Positions 1 to 8,101 of a stretch of 64,000 nt of DNA are shown here, in pieces. Under the pieces are notes generated by a model. The model made no database searches. It was not told the DNA's origin and saw nothing but the letters and a program-made list of their open reading frames with translations. How positions within the stretch are numbered: the first letter of the stretch is position 1; each line of letters begins with the position of its first letter. The position numbers and the translations under genes are program-made. This DNA comes from JAPLHP01 sp963720375 (lineage in GTDB: Bacteria; Chloroflexota; Dehalococcoidia; UBA2247; RBG-13-53-26): contig CAVRFM010000004.1 in NCBI GenBank assembly GCA_963720375.1, positions 1 through 64,000 on the forward strand, written 5' to 3'.

Positions 1-279
1 TCTGCCAAGATACATACTGCGATCTGTTTTCACGCTCAAATCCGTGTTTTCTCATTTCTGCTGTGGGAGCCGTTTTGTGCTCAAACTGCCGTTTTCTGTC
101 GTCCCGTTATCTGGCGTCCGTTAGCAATCCGTTAGCAGATTCCAGTTCATGCCAATCCCCTATGAACTAATCAACGGATAACATTCTGTGACACAATTAC
201 TAATCCATGTGATTGTGCCGAGAAGATCATTGCCCTAGAATATCGCTGAATGAATGAATCAATGAATGGGAGACACGTG
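1..279. other. Window edge, no gene seen
   Basis: No convincing coding frame is visible here. The stretch holds short related words (ttagcaatccgttagcag at about 121-138) that resemble the sequence just after the integrase relic near 1834-1850. At 212-229 there is a stretch similar to the 3' end of the tRNA-Phe gene, treated below as a possible attachment-site remnant. The stretch is cut by the window edge. Confidence 0.4.
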
Positions 280-1194
280 ATGGAAGCGATCTCAAAGGAA
301 CTATCAGCAACAGCCTTGGCCAAAGAACTGAAGAAGACCCCCGACGACGTACGTCAGCACTTGTCCGACATGGGGTTGATAGTAAGGACTGGTGACACTT
401 GGGAGCTAACAGCTGCTGGCCAGTCAAAGGGTGGTTCTTGCAAGCACGCGAAATACGGCACGTATATTGTCTGGCCTGCGTCGCTTCTCGCAGAACTTGA
501 TGATGCCGATGAAGACCCCAGACAGAACCTTCTGACAATAACCTCATTGGGGAAAGAGTTCGACATTCCAAGTCCGATGATGAACCTGATTCTATCTGAA
601 CTCGGATGGATAACAAGAACAGGCGACGCAAAGGGTTGGCAGGTTACAGAAGTCGGGAAGACACAGGGCGGCATACAGTCCAAGGACAAGCACACAGGAC
701 ACCCGTACGTCCGCTGGCCTAAGGCTATTCTCAACAACAGAATCTTAACCACTAGCATTGGTCAATCTAGAGGAGACGTATCCATCAACCAAGAGGACAA
801 ACCAGAGAACGCCCCCCAAGACGAACTGCAATTCAGAGAGAAATTCCCAGCACAACTGAGGGCTGAAGATGGACATCGCGTGCGATCAAAATCAGAACTG
901 ATTATTGATAACTTTCTATATCACCACGAAATTGCCCATGCTTACGAAAGAAGACTCCCGGTCAAAGAGGACACATGGTGCGACTTCTATATTCGGAAAG
1001 GCAGTAAGAATGTATATATCGAATACTGGGGCCTCGAATCCGATCCAAAATACCGTGCACGGAAGCAGAAAAAAATAGAAATCTATAACAAGTATCATTT
1101 TAAATTGATCGAGCTCACCGACCCGGAAGTAAAATCAAGTCTTGACGATGTACTCTCTAAGAAACTCCGAGAATTCGGCATCGAAACAGAATAG
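280..1194 (+). CDS. Duplicated winged-helix-like N-terminus with PD-(D/E)XK nuclease-like C-terminus
   Basis: The function is not known from homology I can name. The first two thirds hold two copies of a module of about 65 residues: LSDMGLIVRTGD..W.LTAAGQ..GG...YIVWP and LSELGWITRTGD..W.VTEVGK..GG...YVRWP. Each looks like a small winged helix with a C-terminal hairpin. The last 100 residues resemble a PD-(D/E)XK nuclease fold: RSKSE at about 202, CDFYI with Asp near 235, and IEYWG with Glu near 248, followed by a Lys/Tyr-rich helix. The lysine expected after the Glu is replaced by Trp, so catalysis is uncertain. An in-frame ATG exists at 250, but the gggag at 268-272 favours 280. The gene sits in an accessory patch with an integrase relic and looks more AT-rich than the housekeeping genes. 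It may be a DNA-binding nuclease of mobile or defence origin. Confidence 0.6.
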   Translation: MEAISKELSATALAKELKKTPDDVRQHLSDMGLIVRTGDTWELTAAGQSKGGSCKHAKYGTYIVWPASLLAELDDADEDPRQNLLTITSLGKEFDIPSPMMNLILSELGWITRTGDAKGWQVTEVGKTQGGIQSKDKHTGHPYVRWPKAILNNRILTTSIGQSRGDVSINQEDKPENAPQDELQFREKFPAQLRAEDGHRVRSKSELIIDNFLYHHEIAHAYERRLPVKEDTWCDFYIRKGSKNVYIEYWGLESDPKYRARKQKKIEIYNKYHFKLIELTDPEVKSSLDDVLSKKLREFGIETE

Positions 1195-1224
1195 CCCAGC
1201 TAGTGCTCATGAAGGAAGAAACAG

Positions 1225-1602
1225 ATGAAGAGCGAAACGCCACCAAGATTCTGTAGTCATTGTGGTCATGTCCTACCAGAGAGTGCCAGATTCTGCCCTG
1301 CATGTGGGGTCGGAATCGACACAACTGGTTCTCACACTCCTACTCCACTTAAGACAAAGAGTTCAAAAGATTGGGTTCCTGGTGCTCTCCTGATTGTCGT
1401 AGGCATTATCGCTCTTCCTCTCGGCTATGCAGCGTTCCATGAGGGGCAAACTGCATTTCGTGTGGCTTCGATAATTGGCTGGCAGTTTGTGAGTATAAGC
1501 CAGAACCAAGCCTCTATAGATGAGCTGGCCGGCGGAGCTGGTATAGTCATAGGCTTGGTCCTGTTCATTGTCGGTGTGGTTTTGCTGGCGAAGCGGTTGT
1601 GA
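1225..1602 (+). CDS. Zinc-ribbon membrane protein
   Basis: A 125-residue protein of unknown function. The N-terminus carries a double zinc ribbon, CSHCGHVLPESARFCPACG, with two CxxC pairs near residues 10-30. A hydrophilic linker follows, then two hydrophobic segments (about 48-70 and 100-122) that should span the membrane. This layout, a cytoplasmic zinc ribbon tethered to a small membrane domain, is common in uncharacterised bacterial proteins and gives no specific role. An SD-like gaaggaag lies 6 bases before the ATG. It follows the nuclease-like gene by 30 bases and may be co-transcribed with it. Confidence 0.65.
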   Translation: MKSETPPRFCSHCGHVLPESARFCPACGVGIDTTGSHTPTPLKTKSSKDWVPGALLIVVGIIALPLGYAAFHEGQTAFRVASIIGWQFVSISQNQASIDELAGGAGIVIGLVLFIVGVVLLAKRL

Positions 1603-1614
1603 CTCACAACCCCC

Positions 1615-1836
1615 AAGGATGTTCAACATACCCATGCTTCCCTGATGCTCAAGCAAGGCGTCCACCCGAAGATAGTCCAGGAGCGCCTAGGCCATGCAAG
1701 CATCCAGATGACTCTTGATACCTACAGCCACGTTGTTCCCGGTCTCCAAGAGGCTGCAGCGGCTCGCTTCGACGAACTCGTGTCACCCAAGCCTAGTCAA
1801 GAGCTAAGCCCTATGGCAATTTCGGGAATGCATTAG
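1615..1836 (+). pseudogene. Tyrosine recombinase (phage integrase) relic, C-terminal fragment
   Basis: Reading back from the ATG at 1645 in the same frame gives KDVQHTHASLMLKQG, then VQERLGHASIQMTLDTYSH. This is the C-terminal catalytic part of a tyrosine recombinase. The second catalytic arginine, normally in HDLRHT, is replaced by Gln, while the LGH motif and the nucleophilic Tyr (DTYSH) are still present. No N-terminal part is found upstream, where the zinc-ribbon gene ends at 1602. It is therefore a truncated, inactive remnant. It lies about 70 bases from the 3' end of a tRNA-Phe gene, the usual place for an integrase beside its attachment site. Confidence 0.8.
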
Positions 1837-1908
1837 CAGATTATTAGCAAAATGCGGAAATGCCAATGGATGCTGCTGAGATAAAGCGGTGATTTACGTA
1901 CAAAAAAT

Positions 1909-1984
<76 letters not shown>

Positions 1985-2583
1985 AACCAATATAGCTAAG
2001 AGAGCAATGACTCAAGCCAGAGTCTCAAAGCTGCTCAATTAGTATATTGGAGCGGAGCACTCCAGTCAATTTTGACCTGAGGGAATTGACCGGAGGATTT
2101 TCTAACTGCATCGACAATTTGGGAAGAAAGCGAGCTTGGTCAGAATAGCGGAGCAGTAGTCCGCTGCTCTAAATCATGGGTGGCGGTGAATTCTAAAGAC
2201 AGGCCGAAGTTCTATCAATCCGTATGGTATTTAAAGCCCAAGAGTCTTGTTCTCTTCTGGGCCGACGACTGCAACAAAGGCTGGGATGGGTATGTGCAGA
2301 AGGGTATGTCCAGGCTATTGGGGGGGCAAAGCCCGGAGCATTTAATATGGAGATGAACCATCCCAGCCTTCTATCCACTTTCCCCTTGTTTCAAAATCAT
2401 CTTGTTTGTGGTTGCGAATCCTTGTCTTTACTTGAGGGGCAACCCCCAAGCTCTTGCTGCCAGAGGGCTACCCGCTTATCGAGCTTCTGCCACAGTGTTT
2501 CCAATTGTGCCTGGGTTTGGGTTGTGCCCTTCTTGCCCATTCTGCCTCCCTCCTGCTGTTTTCATAACTCCCATCAGCACCCC
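1985..2583. other. Intergenic stretch without a recognised gene
   Basis: Two overlapping plus-strand frames are open (2224-2694 and 2402-2611), but their translations are rich in Ser, Pro and Cys, match no family I know and lack SD sequences. I see no RNA gene here. The stretch may be a decayed part of the integrated element beyond the tRNA. Confidence 0.4.
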
Positions 2584-2802
2584 TCATACCGCCCGTGGTC
2601 TATCCCAATAGGGATTCTTGCACCTGGGGCAAGCTCGCGGCCTCTCACGTTTCCGTGGTATCCATTGATAGCCGCATCTCAGACAATTCAGTGAGGGCAG
2701 GACATAGTCTTTGGATAACGTTTCACCCATCTGAGGAAAAGGTGATGTAGCTGAGGGTGGGGTAGTTGTGAAGGCAGGCTTGGCTTTTCTTTCCTTCTTC
2801 AT
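2584..2802 (-). CDS. Small zinc-ribbon protein
   Basis: A 72-residue protein. Its last 35 residues form a rubredoxin-like zinc ribbon: CLRCGYQWIPRKRERPRACP, then RCKNPYWDRPR. This CxxC-x13-CxxC pattern followed by a YWDRPR tail is a widespread family of small proteins, often found near mobile or toxin-antitoxin genes. Its function is not established. The N-terminus is low in complexity (Thr/Pro/Ser). A strong promoter lies so close upstream that the transcript should begin at or near the ATG, so translation may be leaderless. Confidence 0.7.
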   Translation of the reverse strand: MKKERKAKPAFTTTPPSATSPFPQMGETLSKDYVLPSLNCLRCGYQWIPRKRERPRACPRCKNPYWDRPRAV

Positions 2803-2811
2803 GCCGATGAT

Positions 2812-2840
2812 AATATAGCCTTATCATCATATAATGTCAA
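2812..2840 (-). promoter_or_regulatory. Sigma-70-type promoter, apparently leaderless
   Basis: The minus strand shows TTGACA (2840-2835), a 17-base spacer and TATATT (2817-2812). The expected transcription start is at about 2802-2806, which is the ATG of the small zinc-ribbon gene. The message would therefore have no room for an SD sequence. Confidence 0.6.
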
Positions 2841-3110
2841 TAGGTGATATTGCTGTGCGGAATGGCGGCGCCAACGAGCGAATACCTGCAAGCCCCTGGC
2901 ACATGGAGAGGATTTGGAATCAGTCGGCCATGGCTGGAGTGTTAAACAATCTGGAGAATTCTCCGGGATGGTTCAGAGGTACACTCGCTCAGTGACATTC
3001 GAAGATAGCTTATAGAAGCACACAATTAGCACTGAAGATTGTCATTGACACCGGTGAGTTGAAATTCTGCAATGCACTGCTGGGGTGAGACTAATGACCG
3101 ATGAGGCTCC

Positions 3111-3332
3111 CTACTCTCCTCGCCTCAAATGATGGAGGTAACGTTTCAAGGCGTCATTTCTCTTTTTCATCAATTCTTCGGCCTGACGCAGCTTTTCCTT
3201 AATCAGGTCATAGTCCTTATCAGCTTCAACCTGAGTTAGCTCGAGGCCTTCCCTCTCAATATCCAGAATCATCTCCCAAGACTCCTTGAACTCCGCCCAA
3301 GCTTCCTGTGCTTTTCTTCCTGCCTTTGGCAT
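3111..3332 (-). CDS. Small coiled-coil hypothetical protein
   Basis: A 73-residue, highly charged, mostly helical protein with no family I recognise (for example KDYDLIKEKLRQAEELMKKR). The heptad-like spacing suggests a coiled coil. The frame can be read 8 codons further up from a GTG at 3356. A strong GGAGGAGG at 3346-3339 sits 6 bases before the ATG at 3332, so I place the start there. Confidence 0.55.
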   Translation of the reverse strand: MPKAGRKAQEAWAEFKESWEMILDIEREGLELTQVEADKDYDLIKEKLRQAEELMKKRNDALKRYLHHLRRGE

Positions 3333-3352
3333 CTGTGGCCTCCTCCCCACAT

Positions 3353-3547
3353 TCACTTGGCTCTGCTCACAAAGTCAGAATCCTCTGTTGACATTATAGC
3401 ACTCCAACCTCTCCCCCCAACTTCAGGTTGGATACAAATGGGAAGTCGCTCAACCCAGGGATTGATTTTCAGGTCGGCCAGATTTTCCGGATGGTGCAGT
3501 TCACTCTCCCCAGTGGTTGGGTTATCTCAAATCGGGCAGGGGTTCAC
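3353..3547 (-). pseudogene. Possible decayed coding fragment
   Basis: On the minus strand a protein-like reading begins at a GTG (VNPCPI), hits a TGA, and continues as DNPTTGESELHHPENLADLK and NPWVERLPICIQPEVGG up to a TGA at 3355-3353. The composition looks coding, but there is an in-frame stop and no start codon after it. It ends just before the coiled-coil gene. I do not recognise a family. A plus-strand open frame over the same DNA looks like its shadow. Confidence 0.3.
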
Positions 3548-3689
3548 AATGAGACGTTTCTGTAAAGTCCGTGCTTTGAAATGAGATATTCACGTGAGTG
3601 CGGCGGCGTATCGTGTTGAATATGCCATCAGATACTTCCTACCCTGGCAACTGTAACTTAAGAAGTGCTACAACTATTGTGGGCAGGTC

Positions 3690-4280
3690 ATGAGAGATGT
3701 CGCAGGCAGTAGGGATATCAAGATGCCAGGTTTGCGGCATCAAGTGCAGGCAGCCCCTTTTCTAGCTCTCGTGGCACTGGAACTGGATCAACTCACCAAA
3801 TTGTTGGTGAAAGAGAGCCTTCCGCAAGGGGAGTCGATACCTCGCAATGCTAGTCTTGCCATAACCCGCGTGGTCAATCCCGGTATAGCCTTCGGGGTTT
3901 CTGCCTCAGCCACTGTTTCCTTGCTTCTCCCTATCGCCATGATATTCGCCTCACTTATCATCTACTGGCGATTCGAGCGATCCAATAGTACGCTCCTTAA
4001 CGTGGGTGTTGGTTTGTTTGTTGGTGGCAGCTTGGGCAACCTGGTAGACCGGATCGCCTATGGTAACGTCACCGACTTCATCGAGGTGATCTCATCTGGT
4101 GGTAATGTCAGGACAGTCTTCAATGTGGCTGACTTATGTATCATTCTGGGCATTGTCATTCTGGAAGTCTTCCTGATCAGGCTCATTATCAGGCTCATTC
4201 TGAAGAGAGGTTATAGAGAGAATTACCTGACCCCGTTCATTATGAAGCACATTCTGAAGAGAGGTCCGAGGGAGAAGTAG
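3690..4280 (+). CDS. lspA: Lipoprotein signal peptidase (signal peptidase II)
   Basis: The protein removes the signal peptide of prolipoproteins after Lgt has attached diacylglycerol, acting in the cytoplasmic membrane. The family motifs are clear: ELDQLTK near 31-37, NPGIAFGV at 63-70, GGSLGNLVDR at 112-121 (catalytic Asp near 120) and FNVADLCIILG at 144-154 (catalytic Asp near 148). Four hydrophobic segments are seen. It is longer at the C-terminus than usual: after residue 160 there is a basic tail with an LKRG word twice, encoded by near-duplicated DNA. The start is uncertain; ATGs at 3690 and 3723 are both possible. Substrates in this window include the ZnuA and thioredoxin-like lipoproteins. 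Confidence 0.92.
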   Translation: MRDVAGSRDIKMPGLRHQVQAAPFLALVALELDQLTKLLVKESLPQGESIPRNASLAITRVVNPGIAFGVSASATVSLLLPIAMIFASLIIYWRFERSNSTLLNVGVGLFVGGSLGNLVDRIAYGNVTDFIEVISSGGNVRTVFNVADLCIILGIVILEVFLIRLIIRLILKRGYRENYLTPFIMKHILKRGPREK

Positions 4281-4314
4281 TTGGTCCGGCGCCTCTTATG
4301 CATAGCGGCCAGCA

Positions 4315-4509
4315 TCACAATGAATGTGATCCCAACCTCGGCAATTTCCTCCCCATCTTGTCTAATCCAACCACAAGCCTCCAACTGAAGAACAGTGCGC
4401 CTGCCTCGATGAGCACAACCAGCCCAACTACCATCCACAATGAAACTATAATGGGCAAACAGATGATAACAATGGTACTCCCAATTCGCTGACCAACAAT
4501 ACTATCCAA
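4315..4509 (-). CDS. Possible small membrane protein
   Basis: A 64-residue frame starting at TTG with aggggtg about 11 bases upstream. Residues 12-45 are strongly hydrophobic (STIVIICLPIIVSLWMVVGL and on), enough for one or two membrane spans, followed by a basic end. There is no recognised family. It lies between the converging lspA and apt. The composition favours a real gene only weakly, and other open frames overlap it. Confidence 0.3.
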   Translation of the reverse strand: MDSIVGQRIGSTIVIICLPIIVSLWMVVGLVVLIEAGALFFSWRLVVGLDKMGRKLPRLGSHSL

Positions 4510-4667
4510 AATGCACCCCTATCGTGAGTTGCCCGATCCCATCTTAGAACTGAGCGGTTCGGGACACTCCTGAAGTTGTTTGGAGATCGCCTTATTAAGC
4601 AGACCTTGAGCTCCGATGAGTTTTCTGTACCTTGCCTCGATCTTGAGGGCATGTCATTTGTGTTCTG

Positions 4668-5228
4668 TCAATACCTTATTAAAGAGTACGCAGGACAATC
4701 CAGAAGTTTTCTACCACCAAGCTCTGACAATTCGACCAGGAATGCGGCGCAGATGAGCTTCCCGCCGGAGGCTTTGACCAGGTCGGCAGCCGCTTTGGCT
4801 GTACCACCGGTTGCCAGAACGTCATCCACAATCAGGACACGCTGGCCTTCGTCGATGGCGTCAACATGCATCTCCAGTGTGCCTAAACCATACTCAAGTG
4901 TGTAGTTCATCGTGAGTCGCTCATACGGAAGTTTTCCTTCCTTACGGACTGGCACAAAACCACACTTCAGTTCATTTGCCAGCGCGGCTCCAAGAATAAA
5001 GCCTCTAGCTTCCATACTGACTATTAAGGCAATCTCTTCGTTCTGGAAACGATACGCCATCCTGTCGATGGCTTTGTTAAGGATGTTACCCTTGCGCAGA
5101 AGAGGTGTTATATCGCGAAATGTCACGCCTGGCTTCGGCCAGTCCTTGATGTCACGGATGTACTTCTTGAACTCATCATCCTCGTGTTGGGAAACTAATC
5201 CACTATGATGCCGATTCCCTTCCCACAT
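4668..5228 (-). CDS. apt: Adenine phosphoribosyltransferase
   Basis: The enzyme makes AMP from adenine and PRPP in purine salvage. It has the PRPP-binding signature VLIVDDVLATGGT near residue 125, the N-terminal DWPKPGVTFRDITPLL and the ARGF-type adenine loop (SMEARGFILG). From the ATG at 5228 it is 186 residues, somewhat longer than the usual 170-180. The frame is open up to a GTG at 5273 with no SD. At 5228 a run of seven G lies just upstream of the ATG. It stands alone, pointing away from the FmdB-thiE run. Confidence 0.9.
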   Translation of the reverse strand: MWEGNRHHSGLVSQHEDDEFKKYIRDIKDWPKPGVTFRDITPLLRKGNILNKAIDRMAYRFQNEEIALIVSMEARGFILGAALANELKCGFVPVRKEGKLPYERLTMNYTLEYGLGTLEMHVDAIDEGQRVLIVDDVLATGGTAKAAADLVKASGGKLICAAFLVELSELGGRKLLDCPAYSLIRY

Positions 5229-5539
5229 TGCCCCCCCTTTTATAAGTATCTCGCCCTTACCCCGTTCGGGCACCGGTTGTGTCTCAGAGTGCTTGTATGC
5301 GGAAGCCGACTAGGATAATACAAACAGGCAATAGTGGCTGTCAACCTCTGGTATCAGCAGCCTTATAACACCCCGACCTCATTGAATGGCTTTTACCGTT
5401 TGTTTTCCTTTATGTTAAAATCAGGTTGTAGGGCCTTAAGGCAGAGGAGCGGATCGCGGGACATATGATTGTTGCGGGGTGGTGGCCAGGTTGCCTTTCT
5501 GCCTGAGGCGGATGTGGATTTTCCCAAGGAGAGGAGACT

Positions 5540-5947
5540 ATGCCGGTCTATGAGTATCGGTGCAAGAGCTGCCGTCGCAAAGTGTCAGTGTATGTCAGGG
5601 GGTTCTCCGGAACACCTGAAGCTGCCTGCAACTTCTGTGGAAGCAAGGACCTGATTCGCCTTTTTTCCACTTTTGCTATGGTCAGGACAGATATGGATAT
5701 TTATGATGATATCCTCTCTGATCCTGATCTGACCAACAGGATGATGGCCAATGACCCCACGGCTCTGGTCGAGTGGTCCCGGAGGATGGGTGGGACCGAG
5801 GGAGAGAAGACCCCCGAGTATCAGGAGATGGTGGAACGGTTGGAGAGGGGAGAAAATGCTGAGGGAGTGATGGCCGAAATGAAGCAGAAGGAGTTTGCCG
5901 CCGATTCTCCGGCTGAGTCTGATTCCGGCGCTGGTATGAAAGAGTAG
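5540..5947 (+). CDS. FmdB-type zinc-ribbon protein (first copy)
   Basis: The N-terminus MPVYEYRCKSCRRKVSVYVR with a second CNFCGSKDL pair near 30-39 is the FmdB/CxxC_CxxC_SSSS zinc ribbon. This family was named for a putative regulator of formamide or amide metabolism, but its general role is unknown. The rest (40-135) is acidic and helical. A good SD (ggagagg) precedes the ATG. A paralogue follows 6 bases downstream, and the two start a plus-strand run with thiE. Confidence 0.8.
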   Translation: MPVYEYRCKSCRRKVSVYVRGFSGTPEAACNFCGSKDLIRLFSTFAMVRTDMDIYDDILSDPDLTNRMMANDPTALVEWSRRMGGTEGEKTPEYQEMVERLERGENAEGVMAEMKQKEFAADSPAESDSGAGMKE

Positions 5948-5953
5948 ATCGTC

Positions 5954-6316
5954 ATGCCGGTTTACGAGTTTCGTTGTCGTTCGTGCCAGAAGAAGTTGAG
6001 CTTTTTTGTCAGGAGCGTTAGTGAGTCTCCGTCTCCGGTCTGCCCCGTTTGCGGCAGCCGGGAGTTGAGTCGTCTTATCTCCAGCTTTGCTTACCATAAG
6101 TCGCTGGCCACTATCCACGAGGAGTCGGGCGAACCAGACAGCCCCGGAGCGGATTATTATAAAGACCCCCGCAACATTGGCCGGTGGACAGAGAAGAAGT
6201 TTGATGAAATGGGAATGGAGATGCCTTCGCAGGTTCAGGATATGATCCAGGCTGCCCGTGAGGGAGACATGCCTGAGTCGGTGAAGGATCTTCAGCCCGG
6301 TCTGACTGAGGTTTAG
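5954..6316 (+). CDS. FmdB-type zinc-ribbon protein (second copy)
   Basis: A 120-residue paralogue of the gene just before it. It has MPVYEFRCRSCQKKLSFFVR and CPVCGSRELSRLISSFAYH, so the zinc site is two CxxC pairs. The C-terminal part (DPRNIGRWTEKKFDEMGMEM) matches a tail often seen in such proteins in Chloroflexota. Its stop overlaps the GTG start of the next gene by one base (TAGTG), which points to translational coupling with thiE. Confidence 0.8.
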   Translation: MPVYEFRCRSCQKKLSFFVRSVSESPSPVCPVCGSRELSRLISSFAYHKSLATIHEESGEPDSPGADYYKDPRNIGRWTEKKFDEMGMEMPSQVQDMIQAAREGDMPESVKDLQPGLTEV

Positions 6317-7347
6317 TGCTGCGTCTTATCGATGCTAACATCGACCGTCTCGGAGAGGGACTCAGGGTACTTGAAGATGTAGCTCGCTTCCTTCTTAATG
6401 ACGCTGTGCTCTGTCGGCGACTGAAAACCCTGCGCCATAAGCTGGTTAGAGACGTTCAGCCCCTGGAGCAGGAGCTTCTGGCGGCCCGAAGGGTGGCGGA
6501 GGATGTCGGTGCCCCCGCGAAATTGCCCGCAGGAGCCGAACACCAGGACCTCGTGGCTCTGGTGACGGCCAATTCCAGAAGGGTCCAGGAGTCGATAAGG
6601 GTTCTGGAGGAGTTCGCCCGCCTTTCGACTGCACCCATTGTGGTGAAGCCAGCAAAGCTGCAGCAGTTCCGTTTTGAGGTCTATGATCTGGAGCAGGAGC
6701 TTGTTTCGAAATTGCTCCGGCACGATAAGCTGAGCCGGCTGGGCGGGCTTTATCTTGTTCTCGATACTCAGGCGTTGAAGGGGCGTGATGCAGTGGAGGT
6801 GGCTGCCCGGGCGATTCGCGGCGGGGCGAAGGTAATCCAACTGCGCGATAAGCAGCTTATGAGAGGCGAACTGCTGGAGATTGCCCGGAGGCTCAAGGAG
6901 ATCTGTGCTGAGAATGGGGTACTGTTCATTGTCAATGATTATCTGGATATAGCTCTGGCTGCAGGGGCTGACGGACTTCATCTGGGGCAGGAGGACTTGC
7001 CGCTGGCCGAGGCGCGCCGGCTTCTGCCCATAGACAGTCTTATCGGCTGTTCTACCACCAGTTTATCCCAGGCGGTTAGGGCCCAGGCCGGTGGTGCTGA
7101 CTATGTTGCCGTGGGGTCGATATACCCCACACTGTCGAAGGAGAAATTCAAGCTGGTGGGGCTGGAGACATTAAGGCGGGTTAGATCAAGGGTATCGTTG
7201 CCTCTGATAGCCATCGGGGGCATCGATCATACCAATGTAAAAGAGGTCATGAAAGCAGGGGCCACTGGCGTGGCGGTGATCAGTGCTGTGCTGGGAGCGG
7301 ATGATGTGGAGGAGGCAACCCGAAGGCTGGCGGCCAGGCTGAAGTAA
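6316..7347 (+). CDS. thiE: ThiD2-ThiE fusion: thiamine-phosphate synthase
   Basis: The C-terminal part (about 140-343) is a TIM-barrel thiamine-phosphate synthase joining HMP-PP and thiazole phosphate: VIQLRDKQ, VNDYLDIALAAGADGLHLGQ, IGCSTTS and AIGGID are the phosphate- and substrate-binding segments. The N-terminal 125 residues (IDANIDRLGEGLRVLEDVAR, then NSRRVQESIRVLEEFARL) are the ThiD2-type domain found fused to ThiE in several phyla. It is associated with HMP-phosphate metabolism, so the fusion may cover two steps. It starts at a GTG overlapping the FmdB stop. No TPP riboswitch is seen, as expected for an internal operon gene. Confidence 0.9.
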   Translation: MLRLIDANIDRLGEGLRVLEDVARFLLNDAVLCRRLKTLRHKLVRDVQPLEQELLAARRVAEDVGAPAKLPAGAEHQDLVALVTANSRRVQESIRVLEEFARLSTAPIVVKPAKLQQFRFEVYDLEQELVSKLLRHDKLSRLGGLYLVLDTQALKGRDAVEVAARAIRGGAKVIQLRDKQLMRGELLEIARRLKEICAENGVLFIVNDYLDIALAAGADGLHLGQEDLPLAEARRLLPIDSLIGCSTTSLSQAVRAQAGGADYVAVGSIYPTLSKEKFKLVGLETLRRVRSRVSLPLIAIGGIDHTNVKEVMKAGATGVAVISAVLGADDVEEATRRLAARLK

Positions 7348-7369
7348 ATCTCATTGGCGGAGGTAGAAT

Positions 7370-8000
7370 ATGTCTAAATCAACTTCCAATCTGGAGGAAA
7401 TCGCCCAGAGGATTCGAGCTGGATTTTGCGGCCAGGGACGCGTCTCGGGAGAAGGCGCTCCGGCTCTGTAGAGAGGCCATTCGCTACAGTGCCAACTCCA
7501 TCCGTGCTGTTCATCGCAGTGAGTTTGACCAGGCGCGTTCTTCACTGGAAACTGCCCGAGCCCATCTGCAGGAGGCGGGTGAAGCCTTGTCCCAGCACGG
7601 TGAAATGAACCATACCGGGTACCTTCATGATTCCCAGAAGGAGTATGCCGAAGGTTGTATCACCCTGGCGCTGGTTACGAACGACGTTCTGCCCACGCCT
7701 GAGTCATTGAGCGTTAGCAATGCCGCCTATCTTCATGGGCTGGGAGAAGCGGTGGGAGAGATGCGGCGCCATCTGCTGGATGTCATCAGGAAGGATGATC
7801 CCTCGAGTTGTGAGGAGTTTCTGTCCAGCATGGATGATATCTATGGTGTCCTGGTGACTATGGATTTTCCGGATGCCTTGACCTATGGCTTGAGAAGGTT
7901 AACCGATGTAGTCCGGGGTATCCTGGAGAAGACCCGCGGTGATCTGACCATCGCTATGAGGCAGAGGGACCTGGAACAGAAGCTGGAGCATTTTAAGTAG
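7370..8000 (+). pseudogene. Translin-family protein, frameshifted
   Basis: Translin-family proteins are helical nucleic-acid-binding proteins, best known in eukaryotes and present in archaea and some bacteria. The ATG at 7370 has a perfect ggaggt 6 bases upstream and reads MSKSTSNLEEIAQRIRAG. The frame then hits a stop. The other frame carries on from about 7425 as FAARDASREKALRLCREAIR through to the stop at 8000, including the C-terminal GLRRLTDVVRGILEKTRGDL. A one-base extra T, or loss of two bases, around 7418-7426 explains it. It could be a true mutation, a sequencing error or, less likely, recoding. The rest of the frame is intact and well conserved in style, which argues that any damage is recent. 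Confidence 0.7.
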
Positions 8001-8101
8001 CCTGAGCCTTTGACTTCGTTAAGGCACTCTACTCTCCACCTTTATGATCATCGCTTGAAACAGCCCCATTTTAGGGCATATAATGGCGGCAGAGGAAAGA
8101 A

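Noticed and set aside
2224..2694. 156-codon open frame in the stretch after tRNA-Phe
   Set aside because: Composition is Ser/Pro/Cys-rich, there is no SD, and it runs antisense into the zinc-ribbon gene. No family resemblance.
5281..6316. Possible TPP riboswitch before thiE
   Set aside because: thiE starts inside an overlapping run of genes, and no TPP-box words (such as the conserved CTGAGA core in context) were seen upstream of the first gene.
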